A stretch of DNA of 64,000 nucleotides from Emydura subglobosa (Eukaryota; Chordata; Testudines; Chelidae), in the NCBI GenBank assembly GCA_007922225.1, contig ML680053.1:17497730-17561729 (forward strand), read 5' to 3'. The first letter of the stretch is position 1, and each line of letters starts with the position of its first letter. Below the pieces are notes generated by a model, which saw only the letters and a program-made list of their open reading frames with translations, was not told the origin of the DNA and ran no database searches. Shown one piece after another: positions 11,746-23,298 of the stretch. A program made the translations under genes and the position numbers.

Positions 11746-12616
11746 AAGCTGAATCCCCCCATATAATAGTGACAGTTGGGCCCTGGCGCTTTTCGTAAGA
11801 ATATTTTTGATACTCCAGCACAGTGTGGTGTTGGGGCATTATACAGAGTGTGATATGACTGGGCTGAAAGAGGAGACTTGTGAATGGAGTGGGTAAGCTA
11901 AATATATAGAGTTTAGATTTGATTAGGCACTTGCTTTTATTCTAAGAAGGCTAAGAAAATCAGTGAAAGTTACACCCTAGGCCCCAACGTTGAACGCAAC
12001 CCATTCGTGGTGGCATCACCAGTTCCTGCAGACATTCACCTTGCATCAGAAACCAAGGGCCAGTAGCTGTGCCACACTAGACTTCTCCTTAGTGCAGCTC
12101 AGAAGGGGATGGCACAAAAGTAACTTTAAATCCTCCTGGTCTTAGACCTTCTTGGCACAAGTCTAGTCTCCCAGTGCAATTCAGCTCCTCTGCAGTTCAC
12201 TTGGCTGCCTATGGCATTCTGGCAGCCAAGAAGTGCAATCTCACTCTGCCCTTGGCCCGCTTTCCCCTGCTGTGCCCACTACTGTCATACTGCTAATTCT
12301 ATGTCTCCCCTTATGGGAGAGGAATCCTCCAGGTCACACTTAAATCAGTCAGCATGTAGAGGAGGGTCAGAGCCAGAGCTTCTAGTGCTTCATGGTTGCA
12401 AAGGCAACTTGTCATCTATGGCCTAATGTGCTGCTCCTTGAATGAGTCTGCTCCTTATTTATTTGTGTAATGTGAACAGTATGCTAGGGACTGCCCAGAC
12501 AGAGCTCACATTGTCCTTCAGAGTTAACTCTCTGGAGAGATCATTTACAAACAAAGATTAAGGGACAGGTTACACAATAAATAAAATGGTGTTTGTTCAT
12601 TCATTCATTTCACTTC
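11746..12616. other. No recognisable gene
   Basis: No supported feature. The open frame 12211-12426 has no recognisable domain. 12440-12590 faintly resembles the TAA-tailed retroposon family seen elsewhere in the window, too weakly to call. Confidence 0.4.
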
Positions 12617-12937
12617 TTGAAGGGGGGTTCCAGGGAGGAAGGAGCTAGGCTGTTCTCAATGATGGCAGATGACAGAACAAGGAGCAATGGTCTCAAGTTG
12701 CAGTGGGGGAGGTCTAGGTTGGCTATTAGGAAAATCTTTTTCACTAGGTTAATGGTGAAGCACTGAAATGGGTTACCTAGGGAGGTGGTGGAATCTCCAT
12801 CCTTAGAGGTTTTTAAGGGGTGGCTTGATAAAGCCTTGGGTGGGATGCTTTAGTTGGGTTTGATCCTGCTTTGAGCAGGGGATTTGACTAGATGACCTCC
12901 TGAGGTCCCTTCCAACCCTAATCTTCTATGATTCTAT
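12617..12937 (+). mobile_element. CR1 LINE 3' end
   Basis: About 320 bp, very close in order and wording to the 3' half of the copy at 3030-3740: AAGGGGGGTTCCAGGGAGGA, GATGACAGAACAAGGAGCAA, GGGTTACCTAGGGAGGTGGT, GACTAGATGACCTCCTGAGG and the terminal TTCTATGATTCTATG. It encodes only the last residues of ORF2 (a stop replaces the Trp of the HWN motif) plus the 3' UTR. 5'-truncated insertion. Confidence 0.93.
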
Positions 12938-12954
12938 GTATCTGGTTCTAAGAA

Positions 12955-13056
12955 TTTTATTAAATATCATGATTATTTGTTTTGCACCAATGCATAGTCA
13001 TGGACCAGGACTCCACTGTGCCATGCAAATAGAGAACAAAAAGACAGTCCCTGTCT
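12955..13056 (-). mobile_element. TAA-tailed L2-like retroposon tail
   Basis: Plus strand shows TATCATGATTATTTGTTTTG, CATGGACCAGGACTCCACTG and GAACAAAAAGACAGTCCCTG. On the minus strand this is the AGGGACTGTCTTTTTGTTC ... GGAGTCCTGGTCCATGACT ... tail shared with copies at 21925, 31256, 36897 and 57158. The tail matches what I recall as the 3' end of an amniote L2-like LINE and its SINE relatives. Decayed. Confidence 0.65.
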
Positions 13057-14345
13057 TTTCTTCACCATGGGGTGGACTAAAGATTGTTTGTCAGGGTTGT
13101 CACTTACTGAGCACCCTTTTGTGGCCAGGGCTTGCTTTGCATGCACCCTGCCTCTGTTAGCACTCTTTGTTCTGAGAAAAACCCACTTCATAATTTCTAC
13201 AAGGTAAAACAAAATGTTGAATTGAGGCCTTAATGAAATTTCCTGCCTTATGCATAACCATGACTAACCACAGCATGGGGGAATCCCTATGTCAGCTGAT
13301 AATGTCACTCTTCAAGGCAGATGAATCCCATTACTTCAGTGGTGATGAGAAAGAAAGAAAGGAATACAAAAAGCAATTTAAAAAAAAATTACATCCTTTA
13401 AAGGAAAAGCAGCTCTTCTCTGAGACATGGCATTTTCCTGCTCACTCCTCCATAATGCTTCTATTATCCAAAATAAACACATCACAAAACCACCAGCTCA
13501 GCTGGTACTAATTGGTACCCTGGCGTACGGTCTCAGTAGAGGGGTGAATAGCCATGGAGAACATTATCTTCTTAACCCTAGAGGTGATCCTTCCAGGTCA
13601 GACTTCGGCATTATTAGCAAGGCAGTGTGTGAGCTGTACTGCTCCTGCACATGCTGTGTCTGTTGTGCAGATAAACAGAGGATTTCAGTCTCTAGGGCCA
13701 TCAAACTGGCATCTTTCACAGACAGTAAATCATCGGGAGACACTGTAGACAGATACAAGCTAAAAGCTTACCCTCAATTACAGATGAGGATTCATTACAA
13801 AGCTTCCCACCACTGAGTATGCCTTTCACGAAACAAAGGCTTTTTATCATTGCTCAGCCTGCTGAACTGAGCATAGAAACAGCTATTTTGATTAAAAAAA
13901 AATATTTTTTTGATTAAAAAATAAAATAAAATCATTAAGCAACAGCAGTTCTTCCATCAAAATCAGCACTGCTAAATCAGAGGAAAGCAAAGGAGAATTG
14001 GAAGGAGCTGAACGAAAAACATTTCTGTAACCAGTTCAAAAAATATTCCCCACGCCCAATGCTAGCGCTGCAGGGAAGGTCTCCAATTATAAAGCAGGTT
14101 TTCTTTGAACACTGAGGAGTGCAATGTTTGTAGTGGCCATTATCTAGACCACTGACTTGCAAATAAACCCTGAACTCTGTGTGGTCTGCATTCAAAATAA
14201 ACATCCCTAAAATATAAGGAGCATCCAATGGGATTCCCTTTAGTAACTCTACTTTTTTCCATTTATGGCAATTAAAAATAAACTTTATAAAAATGTAAAT
14301 TGCGGCACTGTGACAAGTGTCTCAACACCTACAATCACAAGCAAA
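13057..14345. other. No recognisable gene
   Basis: Two mutually antisense open frames (13427-13816 plus, 13564-13758 minus) lie here; the plus one has a cysteine-rich stretch (CELYCSCTCCVCC) that does not fit a zinc-binding spacing I know. A/T homopolymers occur near 13380 and 13895-13935. I regard the frames as chance. Confidence 0.4.
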
Positions 14346-14450
14346 GGTCCCTATCCTGCAAGTGTTTACACATGGGCTTAACTGTAATGCAGGAAAGGGA
14401 CTACATGTGTTCCTAAAGTTAAGCATGTGTGTTTGCAGGATGGAGGCCCA
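14346..14450. mobile_element. Fold-back element, AAGTTAAGCATGTG family
   Basis: Imperfect palindrome of about 105 bp. The left arm GGTCCCTATCCTGCAAGTGT pairs with the right arm, which reads inward GGCCTCCATCCTGCAAACAC, and the inner blocks GGGCTTAACT and AAAGTTAAGC also pair. Same family as 19824, 26290, 27296 and 31796. Non-coding; probably an old MITE. Confidence 0.6.
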
Positions 14451-14689
14451 TTCTGGCCCTTATTTTGGAAACCTCTGAAAAATCTCAAACATATCATATG
14501 AACATGCCCCATTAGAACAAATATGATATAAATTATAGGGTTGGGGTTTTTGACAGCATTTTTTTAAAAAAATAATGCAAGTATGCTTAAAAGGGATGGG
14601 TCACCTTATGGCACACTGCTCTTCATTTATCTAAGGTGACATTTGTCCCATTGCAAAACCCTCACACATGCCCACGTACGCCAGTAACT

Positions 14690-15345
14690 TTTAGTCTGTG
14701 TGAGTCAGTATCAGGAAATAAACGAAAGGAAACACAGTGCCTCCCCCTGCTATATGACTGGAACAGACAAGTCAAAGCCAAGTGTTCTTAACTTTAAAGC
14801 TTTATTTTATTGTTCTCCAGCAATTCCCATCGGAATGCTTTTATCAGAAGTCTCCACTTATTACTCTTAATCACATACAAATACAATAGGTGGTTAGTTC
14901 CCCCACGAGCCTGAGGCAGTCTTCAGGTGAGTCAGTCAGAGATTTCTGGATGGCCAGTCCATCCATCTGTGCCTGGAGAGCATTTCAATGTGTCCATGCA
15001 GCGATCCACCTGACTCACACTCACCTGACTATCTCCCTCTTATACACCAAAAGTTACAGAGACATGTCAATCAAAAGAATGTTACATAGCTGCCCAAACA
15101 AATCAATCACTGGGGAAAAGCAAGAGTTAGAGAGACAAGTCACTAAAAAAACACAAGCAGTTTTAAGTTGTTAGTCTGACAGCTAAATTTCTCCTGGATA
15201 TAAAATTTATCCAGACTTCCTGTTTTTCACAGACATTCGCCCCAGCATATTAGGAGAGAGAGAAAACAAAGAGTCAAGTCCACTTCACAAGTTCACTGTC
15301 TGACTCCCATCCCCTACTGGCTTAACTTGATTATACTAAGTTTTA
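14690..15345 (-). mobile_element. Possible LTR, antisense
   Basis: Read on the minus strand, a TATA-like GGTGTATAAGAGGG (about 15035-15048) is followed about 230 bp later by AATAAAATAAAGC (near 14803-14816), the order expected in an LTR (TATA, then poly(A) signal). Composition and CpG content differ little from the flanks, and I could not fix TG...CA ends or a target duplication. An unclassified repeat is equally possible. Confidence 0.3.
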
Positions 15346-16029
15346 TGCAGAGACCTAAAATGGCTAAAAGCAGCAAGCGGAATAACTGATAGTCCTTCCC
15401 AATAATTGGCAGTGGCTTGGACACCTGGCTGGTTGCTAAAATGCCCCTGTACAGTGTAAGATGATAAGGTACCTATGTTCTCAGAGTGGCCTTGATGGGG
15501 CCCAGAACATGCATCGTGGCCTGGTAGGGCAGACTGATGCACATGCATTGGAGCTCTATTGAAGTCTCATGGGCTCCATATGAACCCACCTTTGTAGATC
15601 ACAAAGCAGGCTCGGGCCCAGAATTTGCTCCCATGCTGTCCTTTTCAGGGCCAGTGTCAGTGTATTTCATTTTCTTTGCTGACTCAGACCTTGCCTTTTG
15701 CAATACTCTTATACCACTGTTAGCATGGGAGGATCTTTAACTGGACAGCGGGGAATGAAAGAGGTCTAAACACGTGTGGTATGGAGGGGATCTGCCCCCT
15801 TTTGGTTCCCTGCTTAGCCATTAGCTTGGTAAAAGGGGGGTGAGGCCAGCTGATATGCAAGAGGAGGGTGCACAGCAGCCAATTTGAGATAAGCCTGGGT
15901 TTTGCTTAGCTGTCTTGCCCTCCTTAGTCATGGATTAAGAGCTGTGCTGTTTATGATGCTGCGAGTCTAACCGATCACCCAATTTTAGGCATCAGGAAGG
16001 AATGTTTCCCATTGGGCCAAATTGGAATG
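15346..16029. other. No recognisable gene
   Basis: Nothing supported. 15985-16020 (CAGGAAGGAATGTTTCCC) resembles a module that often precedes reptile LINE fragments, but I cannot assign it. Confidence 0.4.
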
Positions 16030-18772
16030 TAGCCTGGTGGGTGAACTTGAGTTCCTAGTATTAAATGAGGATATTGATATAATAAGCAACACAGAAACTT
16101 GGTGGAATGATGATAATCAATGGAACACAGTAATACCAGGGTACGAAATATATACGAATGACAGAATAGGTCACACTTGTGGGGATTGGCACTATAAGTG
16201 AAAGAAAGCATAGAGTCAGATATAGTAAAAATCTTTAATGAATCAAACAGTACCATAGAATCTGTATGGACAGAAATGTCATGCTTGAATAATGAGAGTA
16301 TAGCAGTAGAAATATACTACCACCACTTGACCAAGATGGTGATGGTGACTGTGAAATGCTCAGGGACATTAGAAAGGCTACAGAAACAGAAAGTGCAATA
16401 ATAATGGGGGATTTCAACTATCCTCATATTGATTGGAAACATGTCACCTCAGGAAAGGATGTAGAGATAAAATTTCTAGACACCATAAATGACTGCTTCT
16501 TGGAGCAGCTAGTCCTGGAACCCACAAGGGGAGAGGCAATTCTTGATTTAGTTCTAAATGGCACACAGGAACTGATCCAAGAGATGAATATAGCTAAACT
16601 GCTTGATAATAGTGACCATACTGAAATTAAATTTAACATCCCTTTGCAAATTGAGGTGGGATATGCCAAAGAAACCCAACCTAGTAGCATCTAACTTCAA
16701 AAAGGGGAACTATTCAAAAATAAGGAAGCTAGTTAAATTGAAATTTAAAGGAACGTTCACAAGAGTGAAATGTCTGCAAACTGAATGGAACATTTTTAAA
16801 AACACCATAATAGAGGCTCAAACTATATGTATATCCCAAATAATAAAAAAAAAATGCAATGGTGGCCAAACAACAGAGTAAGAGAAGGATTAGAGACAAA
16901 AAGCCATGTGTTAAAAATTGGAAGTCATATTCTACTGTGGAAAATAGAAAGGAACATAAACTTTGGCATGTCAAACATAAAAGTACAACTAGGTGATCCA
17001 AAAAAGAATTTGAGGAGCAACTAGAAAAAGACACCAAACTGTCCAAATTTTTTTTGAAGTATTTCATCATCAGGAAGGAGCGCACTCAGAGAAGGGCATT
17101 GTGGAGAAACTAAATTAATTCTTTGCATCAGTCTTCACTGCAGAGAATTTGAGAGAGATTTCCAAACTTGAGCCATTCTTTTTAGGTGACAAATCTGAGG
17201 AATTGTCCCACATTGAGGTGTCAGTAGAAGAGGTTTCAGAACAAAATGATAAATTAAGCAGAAATAAATCACCAGGATCAGATGGTATCAAGAGTTCTGA
17301 AGAAACTCAAATATGAAGTTGCAGAACTACTAACTGGTATGTAACCTATTGCTTAAATCAGGCTCTGCACCAGATGACTTGGTGGATAGCTAACGCAATG
17401 TCAATTTAAAAAAAAGGCTCCACAGGCAATTACAGGCCGGTAAACCTAATTTCAGTACCAGACAAATTGTTTGAAACTATAGTAAAGAACAGAATTAGCA
17501 GACACTTAGATGAACACGATAGGTTGGGGAAGAGTCAGTGCAGTTTTTGTGAAGGGAAATCATGCCTCACCAATCTACTAGAATTCTTTGTGGGTGTCAA
17601 CAAACTTGTTGACAAGAGGACTTTCAGATAACCTTTGAGAAGGTCCTTCACTAAAGGCTCTTAAGCAAAGTAGGCAATCATGGGATAAGAGGAAAGGTCC
17701 TCCCATGAATCAGTAACTGGTTAAAAGCGAGGAAACACAGGGTAGGAATAAATGGTCAATTTTTGCAGAGAGCAGTAAATAGCAGGATCCTCCAAGGATC
17801 TGTACTGGGAGTGGTGCTGTTCAACATATTAATTAATGAACTGGAAAAAGGGGTAAACAGTGAGATGGCAAAGTTTACAGATTATACAAAAGTACTCAAG
17901 AGAGTTAAGGCCTAAGCTGGCTGCAAAGAGTTAGAAAGGGATCTCACAAAACTGGGTGACAGAGGAACAAATTGGCAGATGAAATTCAATGTTGATATAA
18001 GCAAACCAATGCAGATTGGAAAACATAATCCCAATTTACATACAAATTGATGGGGTCTAAATTAGCTGTTACCACCCAAGAAAAAGATCTTGGAGTCATT
18101 GTGGATAGTTCTCTCAAAACATCTGCTCAATATGCAACAGGAGTCAAAAAAGCTAACAGAATGTTAGGAAGCATTAGGAAAGGGAGAGATAATAAGATAG
18201 AAAATATCATAATGCCACTGTATAAATCGATTGTACGCCCACACGTCAAATACTGCCTGCCGTTCCGATTGCCCCATCTCCAAAAAAAAAAAAAAAAAAA
18301 AAAAAGAGAATTGGAAAAAGTACAGAGAAGGACAACAAAAATGATTAGGGGTATGGAAGAGCTTCTATATGGGGAGAGGCTAAAAAGACTGGGCCTGTTT
18401 AACTCTTGGAAAAGAGATGACAGGGGATATGATAGAGGTGTATAGAATCATGAATGGTGTAGTGAAATTGAATAGAGAAGTGTTATTTTCCTTCTCACGT
18501 AACACAAGAACCCGGGGTCACCCAATGAAATAAATAGGCAGCAGGTTTAAAACAAACATAAGAAAGTGCTTCACACAATGAACAGCCAAGCTGTGGAACT
18601 CATTGTCAGGGGATGTTGTGAAGGCCAAAGTATAACTGAGTTCGAAAAAGAATTAGAAAAGTTCATGGAGGATACGTCCATTAATGGGTATTAGACAAGA
18701 TGGTCAAGGATGCAAGCCCATGCTCTGGGTGTGTCTATACCTCTGACTTCCAGGAGCTGGGACTCAATTTAG
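16030..18772 (+). mobile_element. CR1/L3-like LINE, long decayed ORF2 copy
   Basis: The largest element here, about 2.7 kb. Pieces of ORF2 appear in order. The endonuclease gives an ETWW block (16095), GDFNYPHIDW (16408-16437), FLDTINDCFLEQLVLEPTRG, and SDHTEIKF (16611-16634). The reverse transcriptase gives NKSPGSDGI (17264-17290) and RPVNLISVPDKLFETIVKNRISRHLDEHDRLGKSQ (about 17437-17540). The catalytic FADD is replaced by FTDY (17874-17885). The C-terminal KDLGVIVDSSL block (18080) and the RREL...RTTKMIRGMEELLYGERLKRLGLF block (18307-18400) follow, then a 3' UTR ending near GCTCTGGGTGTGTC (18732). Frameshifts and stops make it inactive. Confidence 0.88.
18282..18305 (+). repeat. Poly(A) tract of 24 inside the LINE reading frame
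   Basis: An uninterrupted A24 sits between the LPHLQ and RELEKVQRR codons of the LINE ORF2 remnant. It is therefore an internal expansion of a Lys-rich stretch, not an insertion poly(A) tail. Confidence 0.9.
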
Positions 18773-19040
18773 GTGGGGGAAGAGGTTTCACAACTGAACT
18801 GAATCCGTGGGGTGGACCAGGGAGGGTCTACCATGAGTTACCGTGTTGTTCCTGGTAAATGCTTTGTAACCCAAACTGCAACCAATTAAATGCCTCATAC
18901 ATGTAAGCTGCGGCAGGAAATATAATGCCCCTCCCAAGGAATAATGAATAAAGTTGTGGCCCACCGTTTAAATCCATTCTATGGGTCTGTCAGTCATTCA
19001 CTGGCTTGTCCTGATAAGTGAGGGTTCCAGTTAGCGCTGG
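18773..19040 (+). other. Possible retroposed 3' end with AATAAA
   Basis: Downstream of the LINE the sequence changes character. It carries GAATAATGAATAAAGTTGTGG (18937-18957), a strong poly(A) signal context, and a moderately CpG-bearing stretch. This could be the tail of a processed transcript or an LTR fragment. No ORF or source gene is recognised. Confidence 0.2.
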
Positions 19041-19823
19041 TTGTGTTTTTTGTGAAGAACTATCCACTAGGAACTAAACTGAAGCCACTAATGGCAAATC
19101 TTTCCATTAACGTCAGTGGGTTTGAATCAGACTGTTCATCATCATTTGAAGATTAAACCTAGGGGCAACGTGTATACCCTATTACTAATCCTTTGGTCCA
19201 TCTGTTCCCCAAGCTCATTCTGTGTGATTTTGGCTATAAGAGATTGCAGCACACAGAAAATAGTTAACAACATATCTATGCAGTACCCTTCAATGGTTTG
19301 CTTAACCAGCAATTTTGTAACTTATTTCAGTTTGTCTCTTTGGTGGGACCACACCAGCAAATCAGATTTTAGTCCATTTGTCATTTTTATTTACACATTA
19401 CAATTTGTTAAAAAATTTGAATTGTGGAAATATATAGTACATATCCCCTCCTGGACTGGGTCTAGTGATGTGATTATCCCACACAGCAAAATATGGGGCA
19501 GGGGCAAGCAGACAGACTCAGGCTGAGTCTAAATTTTGTATTATTGATTTTGCATATAGTACTTTCATAGCCACATTGGTGACTCAAAGGTTTTATGTTG
19601 ACGGCAATTGGTATCTGTGCATTTTAACACATACCACTGACAAGTTCAGTTACTCAGGGCAGTTAAGATCATGAAAATAAAAGGAGAATGCAAAAGTTTG
19701 TAAGGGCCAGGGCAGGGAAACACATTTTGTAAAGGAAAAATTATTTCCTTTTCAGACTGAATGAGAGGGAAAATGGACTTAGAAAAATCGTATAATACAT
19801 TGCCAGCATCCTCTTAAGAATTT
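19041..19823. other. No recognisable gene
   Basis: The open frame 19116-19526 (plus, 136 codons) has a hydrophobic N-terminal half but no motif I can name, and no Kozak-like or splice context. Probably chance. Confidence 0.4.
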
Positions 19824-19955
19824 AGGCTTAATCCAGCAAAACACATACTCACGTGCTTAGCTCTAACTAAGTGTGTGGTTCCGCTGCCGGCAAAGCTTGA
19901 GTCATCCCATTAAGTTAGACGTATGCTGAAGTGCTTTGCTGGGCTAGAGCCTTAT
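19824..19955. mobile_element. Fold-back element, AAGCACATGC family
   Basis: The left arm AGGCTTAATCCAGCAAAACAC pairs with the right arm, which reads inward AAGGCTCTAGCCCAGCAAAGCAC. Inner blocks contain ACGTGCTTAG and AAGTTAGACGTATGC. About 132 bp, non-coding. Confidence 0.6.
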
Positions 19956-21319
19956 TCAAGACATGAAGTTAGATGACATCAGTCACAGGTAATGTACTAG
20001 CTAGTGTGACCCTTTATCATTGTCCTCTACTGGATAGAAAGTCAGGCTTGTTCAAGTGTTTGTAATGATTTCATCCTCCAACAACTAGTATTCAAAGAAT
20101 AAAAGCCTTAATGCAGCTCTACCTAACAGTGGTCCTTTAGCTAAGTGATCAGGGCCTCTCTTTTTCTGATGACCATTCAACCAATGTGACTACATAATCA
20201 TTCCAAGTAACTTCCAAATTGGTGATCATTAAGAGTCAGATTATACCTTATTGGAAAGAGTAAAAGGCCCATTGTCTTGCCTCAGGTCTGTTGCATGTCT
20301 GAGTTAATTATGACTCAAGATTCATTATACAGAAAGAACAGATACATTACCACCTTTTGTTATCAGACCAAGAATTGGCTATGTCTCTCCTTCACCATAT
20401 CTGGAGGTCTTCGGGAGACCGATGAAATCAGGAGATTTCATTTGCCAAATAAATTCCCATATCAGTGTCATTATACAGGGTTTCCAAACAGAGAAAACCT
20501 CTTTTGCCAAAAGAAACATGTTTTGATGTCATTTCATTACATTCTCAATATATCTGATTTATGTGCGAAGGAATAATTATTTACAGCTGACAGGGCTCAC
20601 AAGATAATATATTTCAGTGGGTCTTTCTTCCCCCATAATTATTCTTTCCTATCTGCTGTAACAATTATCCCTTATCAGCTGCCCAGGTTAATATAGGTTT
20701 ATGTTAGGAATGCTTTCCCAGACTATCTGGAGTTCTATGGACATAGAAGCATGCAAGATCATTAAATACAATCTAACACATAGAATTCCTGAACTGGGTT
20801 ACTTATCGGTCAAGAACCAGTATTTTGGGCCTTAGAATTCAGCATAATCTTTGTTAATAGCCTAAAGAGTAGTTGACATATAAAATCAAATATACAGAAA
20901 ATAAAGGACTAAAAGGGTTAATATTTTCCAACAGGCACTAACAAGTCTTTAATGTTTAACCTGGCTATTACCTGACCAGAAACATATATCCATTATTGCT
21001 ACTTTAAATAATTTTTTTCTGAGGTGCTTTGCAATAGCAGAAAAAGCAGCTGAAGTGTAGTCACCCTGTTTATGGCACTGCAGAATAGCCTGATATCTAG
21101 TTTAGACGCTTACTTTATCAATACAGAATGAGATGCTTGTTTCCTTTTGATCTGGATCACGTGTATTAGTACTGTTGTGAGTGTTCATAGCAGGAAAGGG
21201 GTTGGATTTGGGGGGGCGGGGGGTAAGTAATTCATTTTCTGTGCTCGGTTATGTGCAATTTGTCATTAACAACTGCTTCGTAGTCAAACACAAAAAGAGG
21301 TGGTTTTTACCAGTTTGTT

Positions 21320-21324
<5 letters not shown>
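19956..21324. other. Unique-looking AT-rich DNA
   Basis: No repeat family or convincing ORF. A short G-run lies near 21210-21222. Candidate single-copy sequence, useful as an orthology anchor. Confidence 0.4.

Positions 21325-21354
<30 letters not shown>
21325..21354. repeat. (GT)15 microsatellite
   Basis: Pure GT dinucleotide run of 30 bp. An A15 run follows at 21401-21415. Confidence 0.97.
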
Positions 21355-21357
<3 letters not shown>

Positions 21358-21415
21358 GCCAAGGAATGAAAACAAGGAATCTTTGGCAACACATTTATTT
21401 AAAAAAAAAAAAAAA

Positions 21416-21924
21416 GGCTAGTTACCTTGGCAACTGCTATATATTGCACATATACTATCTCTGAGATGCAGCTCTTCAAAGTACCCACATGCCAATATAT
21501 GATCTTTTGTACCTTTCACTATATTTCAGGGGAAAAGAAGAATTACAATATGTTTATTACTTCTTAATATGTTTTTTTTCTCCTTATCTATTATATCTTA
21601 CTACAGTCATAATTTTTTCCAGAATAAAGGAAGTTACTGTGTATGTATTCAGGGCTGGTGAGGGGTTGCCCATGAAAAGAGAGGTTGAAGAGAGAGATGG
21701 GATTTACTTCTTTGAAACACTCTATTGCTGTTGGGAAATGCCACAAAACTGTAGTTTCCTATATTCAATGGAATAAGGGTTTCACTGCAACTGTAACAAA
21801 TGCTGATGAGATAAGTGCATTTCAGGAGCACATAGAAGGCCTATTTCCTAATGTCCTTAGTAGATTTCAAACCTTGTCACCTACATCTTGCCCAGATGGC
21901 TAAACATCTTTTTTTTTTTTTAAC
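21416..21924. other. No recognisable gene
   Basis: AT-rich with overlapping short open frames on both strands (21489-21903). No domain is visible. A T-run precedes the next repeat at 21909-21921. Confidence 0.4.
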
Positions 21925-22022
21925 CCCAAAGGCAATTATGTGCCTAGCACCATGGGTTCCTGGTCCTTAACTAAGGCTTTTAGGTGCTATGGTAATGGAA
22001 AATAAATAATAATAATAAAATG
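21925..22022 (+). mobile_element. TAA-tailed L2-like retroposon tail
   Basis: GTGCCTAGCACCATGGGTTC, then CTGGTCCTTAACTAAGGC and TTTTAGGTGCTATGGTAATG lead into AAATAAATAATAATAATAAAA. This is the sense orientation of the family and shows its natural (TAA)n terminus. Compare 57158-57262 (sense) and 12955, 31256 and 36897 (antisense). Confidence 0.75.
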
Positions 22023-22689
22023 CACCCGTGGCAATCAGGATCCAGATACCCCCATTGGAAGACAGAAGATTTAACTCACCAAAATGAACAATTAAACCAA
22101 CTGATGGCGCACAATGTTTTTGTGCTATTATATATATATATCAAGGAAGGTCTTTTATGAAAGTTTGTAATGTTCTGAACTTGGCAGTCATTCTGAAATA
22201 AGTATACAGACTGTAGCTGTAAATGTATGTATTTTTTTATACAGAAAATGATGTTCATAATCTGTGCAGAGTGGTGAGCAGTCAGGAAGGGTAGGGCAGT
22301 AGCTGACATGAAACCAGCTTCAAAAAACTATCTATTGTTCTGCCCAGGAAAAGGCAATGATGGACCATGAGAGGTAGCAGAAAGACACTGAGACAAGTGA
22401 AATTGAAAAGAATATCCTGGCCCCCATATCAAGTGGGAATTTCCCTACTCTAAATAACTATGAGTCAGCATGGACTGAGAGGAGAAAAGAAAGGAAAAAA
22501 GCCTTTTAAAAGCAGGCTTGGAACTGAAGTTTTTTATCCAGCTCTTGAGGGACAGTCTCGAGGAGGGAGGCTATCTGTGAACAGTGGATTCCTTCTGTAG
22601 CCAGAGCTGGGTATGGTGAATAAGTGTTTTAAGGCAATGGGCAACTTATATTAGAAAAGTGATTTTATCTAATATGGAAATGTAAGGAC
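22023..22689. other. No recognisable gene
   Basis: Includes a short (TA)n near 22131-22141. Nothing else supported. Confidence 0.4.
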
Positions 22690-22960
22690 TCAAATTGCAT
22701 CTTTATGTTTATTTTCTGTGTAATGTGTGTGTGTTTGCTTTCCCTTGCCATTGCATTTTTGAATCTGTGTTTTTTCTATTAAATACACTTTTTGTTTATT
22801 TTCATACCATCAGGGGTGATGAACCAGAAGGGAATGATCCAAGTGTCTGGCGATTAAGAACTTGGGCAGGACATATTCAGGGTGACTCGGGACTGGCAGG
22901 GATGTTGGTGCCGCCCTGCACGGAGTAACTAGGCTGGCATATTACCCTAGCTTTTAAGCA
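22690..22960 (+). mobile_element. LTR-like turtle repeat, possible diverged relative
   Basis: TGTTTTTTCTATTAAATACAC, then TTTGTTTATTTTCATACCA and a GC-richer tail with GGGTGACTCGGGACTGGCAG and GTGCCGCCCTGCACGGAGTA resemble, in block order, the poly(A)-signal region and downstream part of the LTR-like copies at 10740 and 39470. Weak resemblance. Confidence 0.3.
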
Positions 22961-23199
22961 GCAAATCCTGAAAATTGATCAATACTGCAAGTCCTTTCTA
23001 TATAAAACGGATGCAGAAAATCAAAAAGCATTCTGCACATTTTTTAATTTAAAGGACATATTCATACACATTATTAGTAATTATTACTATTTATGTAGCC
23101 CTGATCAGGTACACAATGCTTTAAAAGCATGTAATACATAATCTCCGGGCTAAGGCATTTAAAATGCAATGCTGATTAAATACGATACTTGTGAAAATG

Positions 23200-23298
23200 G
23201 GCACAATTCTGCTTTCTTTAACAACAGTGTAAATCTGGAGCATGCCCATTGGCTTTGATGGAGTTACACCAAGTGCAACTTTGAACAGAATCTGACCC
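23200..23298. mobile_element. Fold-back element, GTGTAAATC...GAGTTACAC family
   Basis: GGCACAATTCTGCTTTC pairs loosely with the GTTCAGATTCTGT-type right arm (GAACAGAATCTGACC), and CAGTGTAAATCTGGAGCATG pairs loosely with GGAGTTACACC around a central CCCATTGGCTTTGATGG. Same style as 38250, 50408 and 57967. Old MITE. Confidence 0.55.

Noticed and set aside
13554..13816. Cysteine-rich peptide as a zinc-finger or venom-like peptide
   Set aside because: The Cys cluster does not fit known spacings, overlaps an antisense frame and lacks a signal peptide.
14690..15345. Complete endogenous retrovirus around the candidate LTR
   Set aside because: No gag, pol or env-like coding sequence and no second LTR in the neighbourhood.
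18047..18445. 132-codon frame with a poly-Lys stretch as a possible gene
   Set aside because: It is the LINE ORF2 C-terminus with an A24 expansion, not a host protein.
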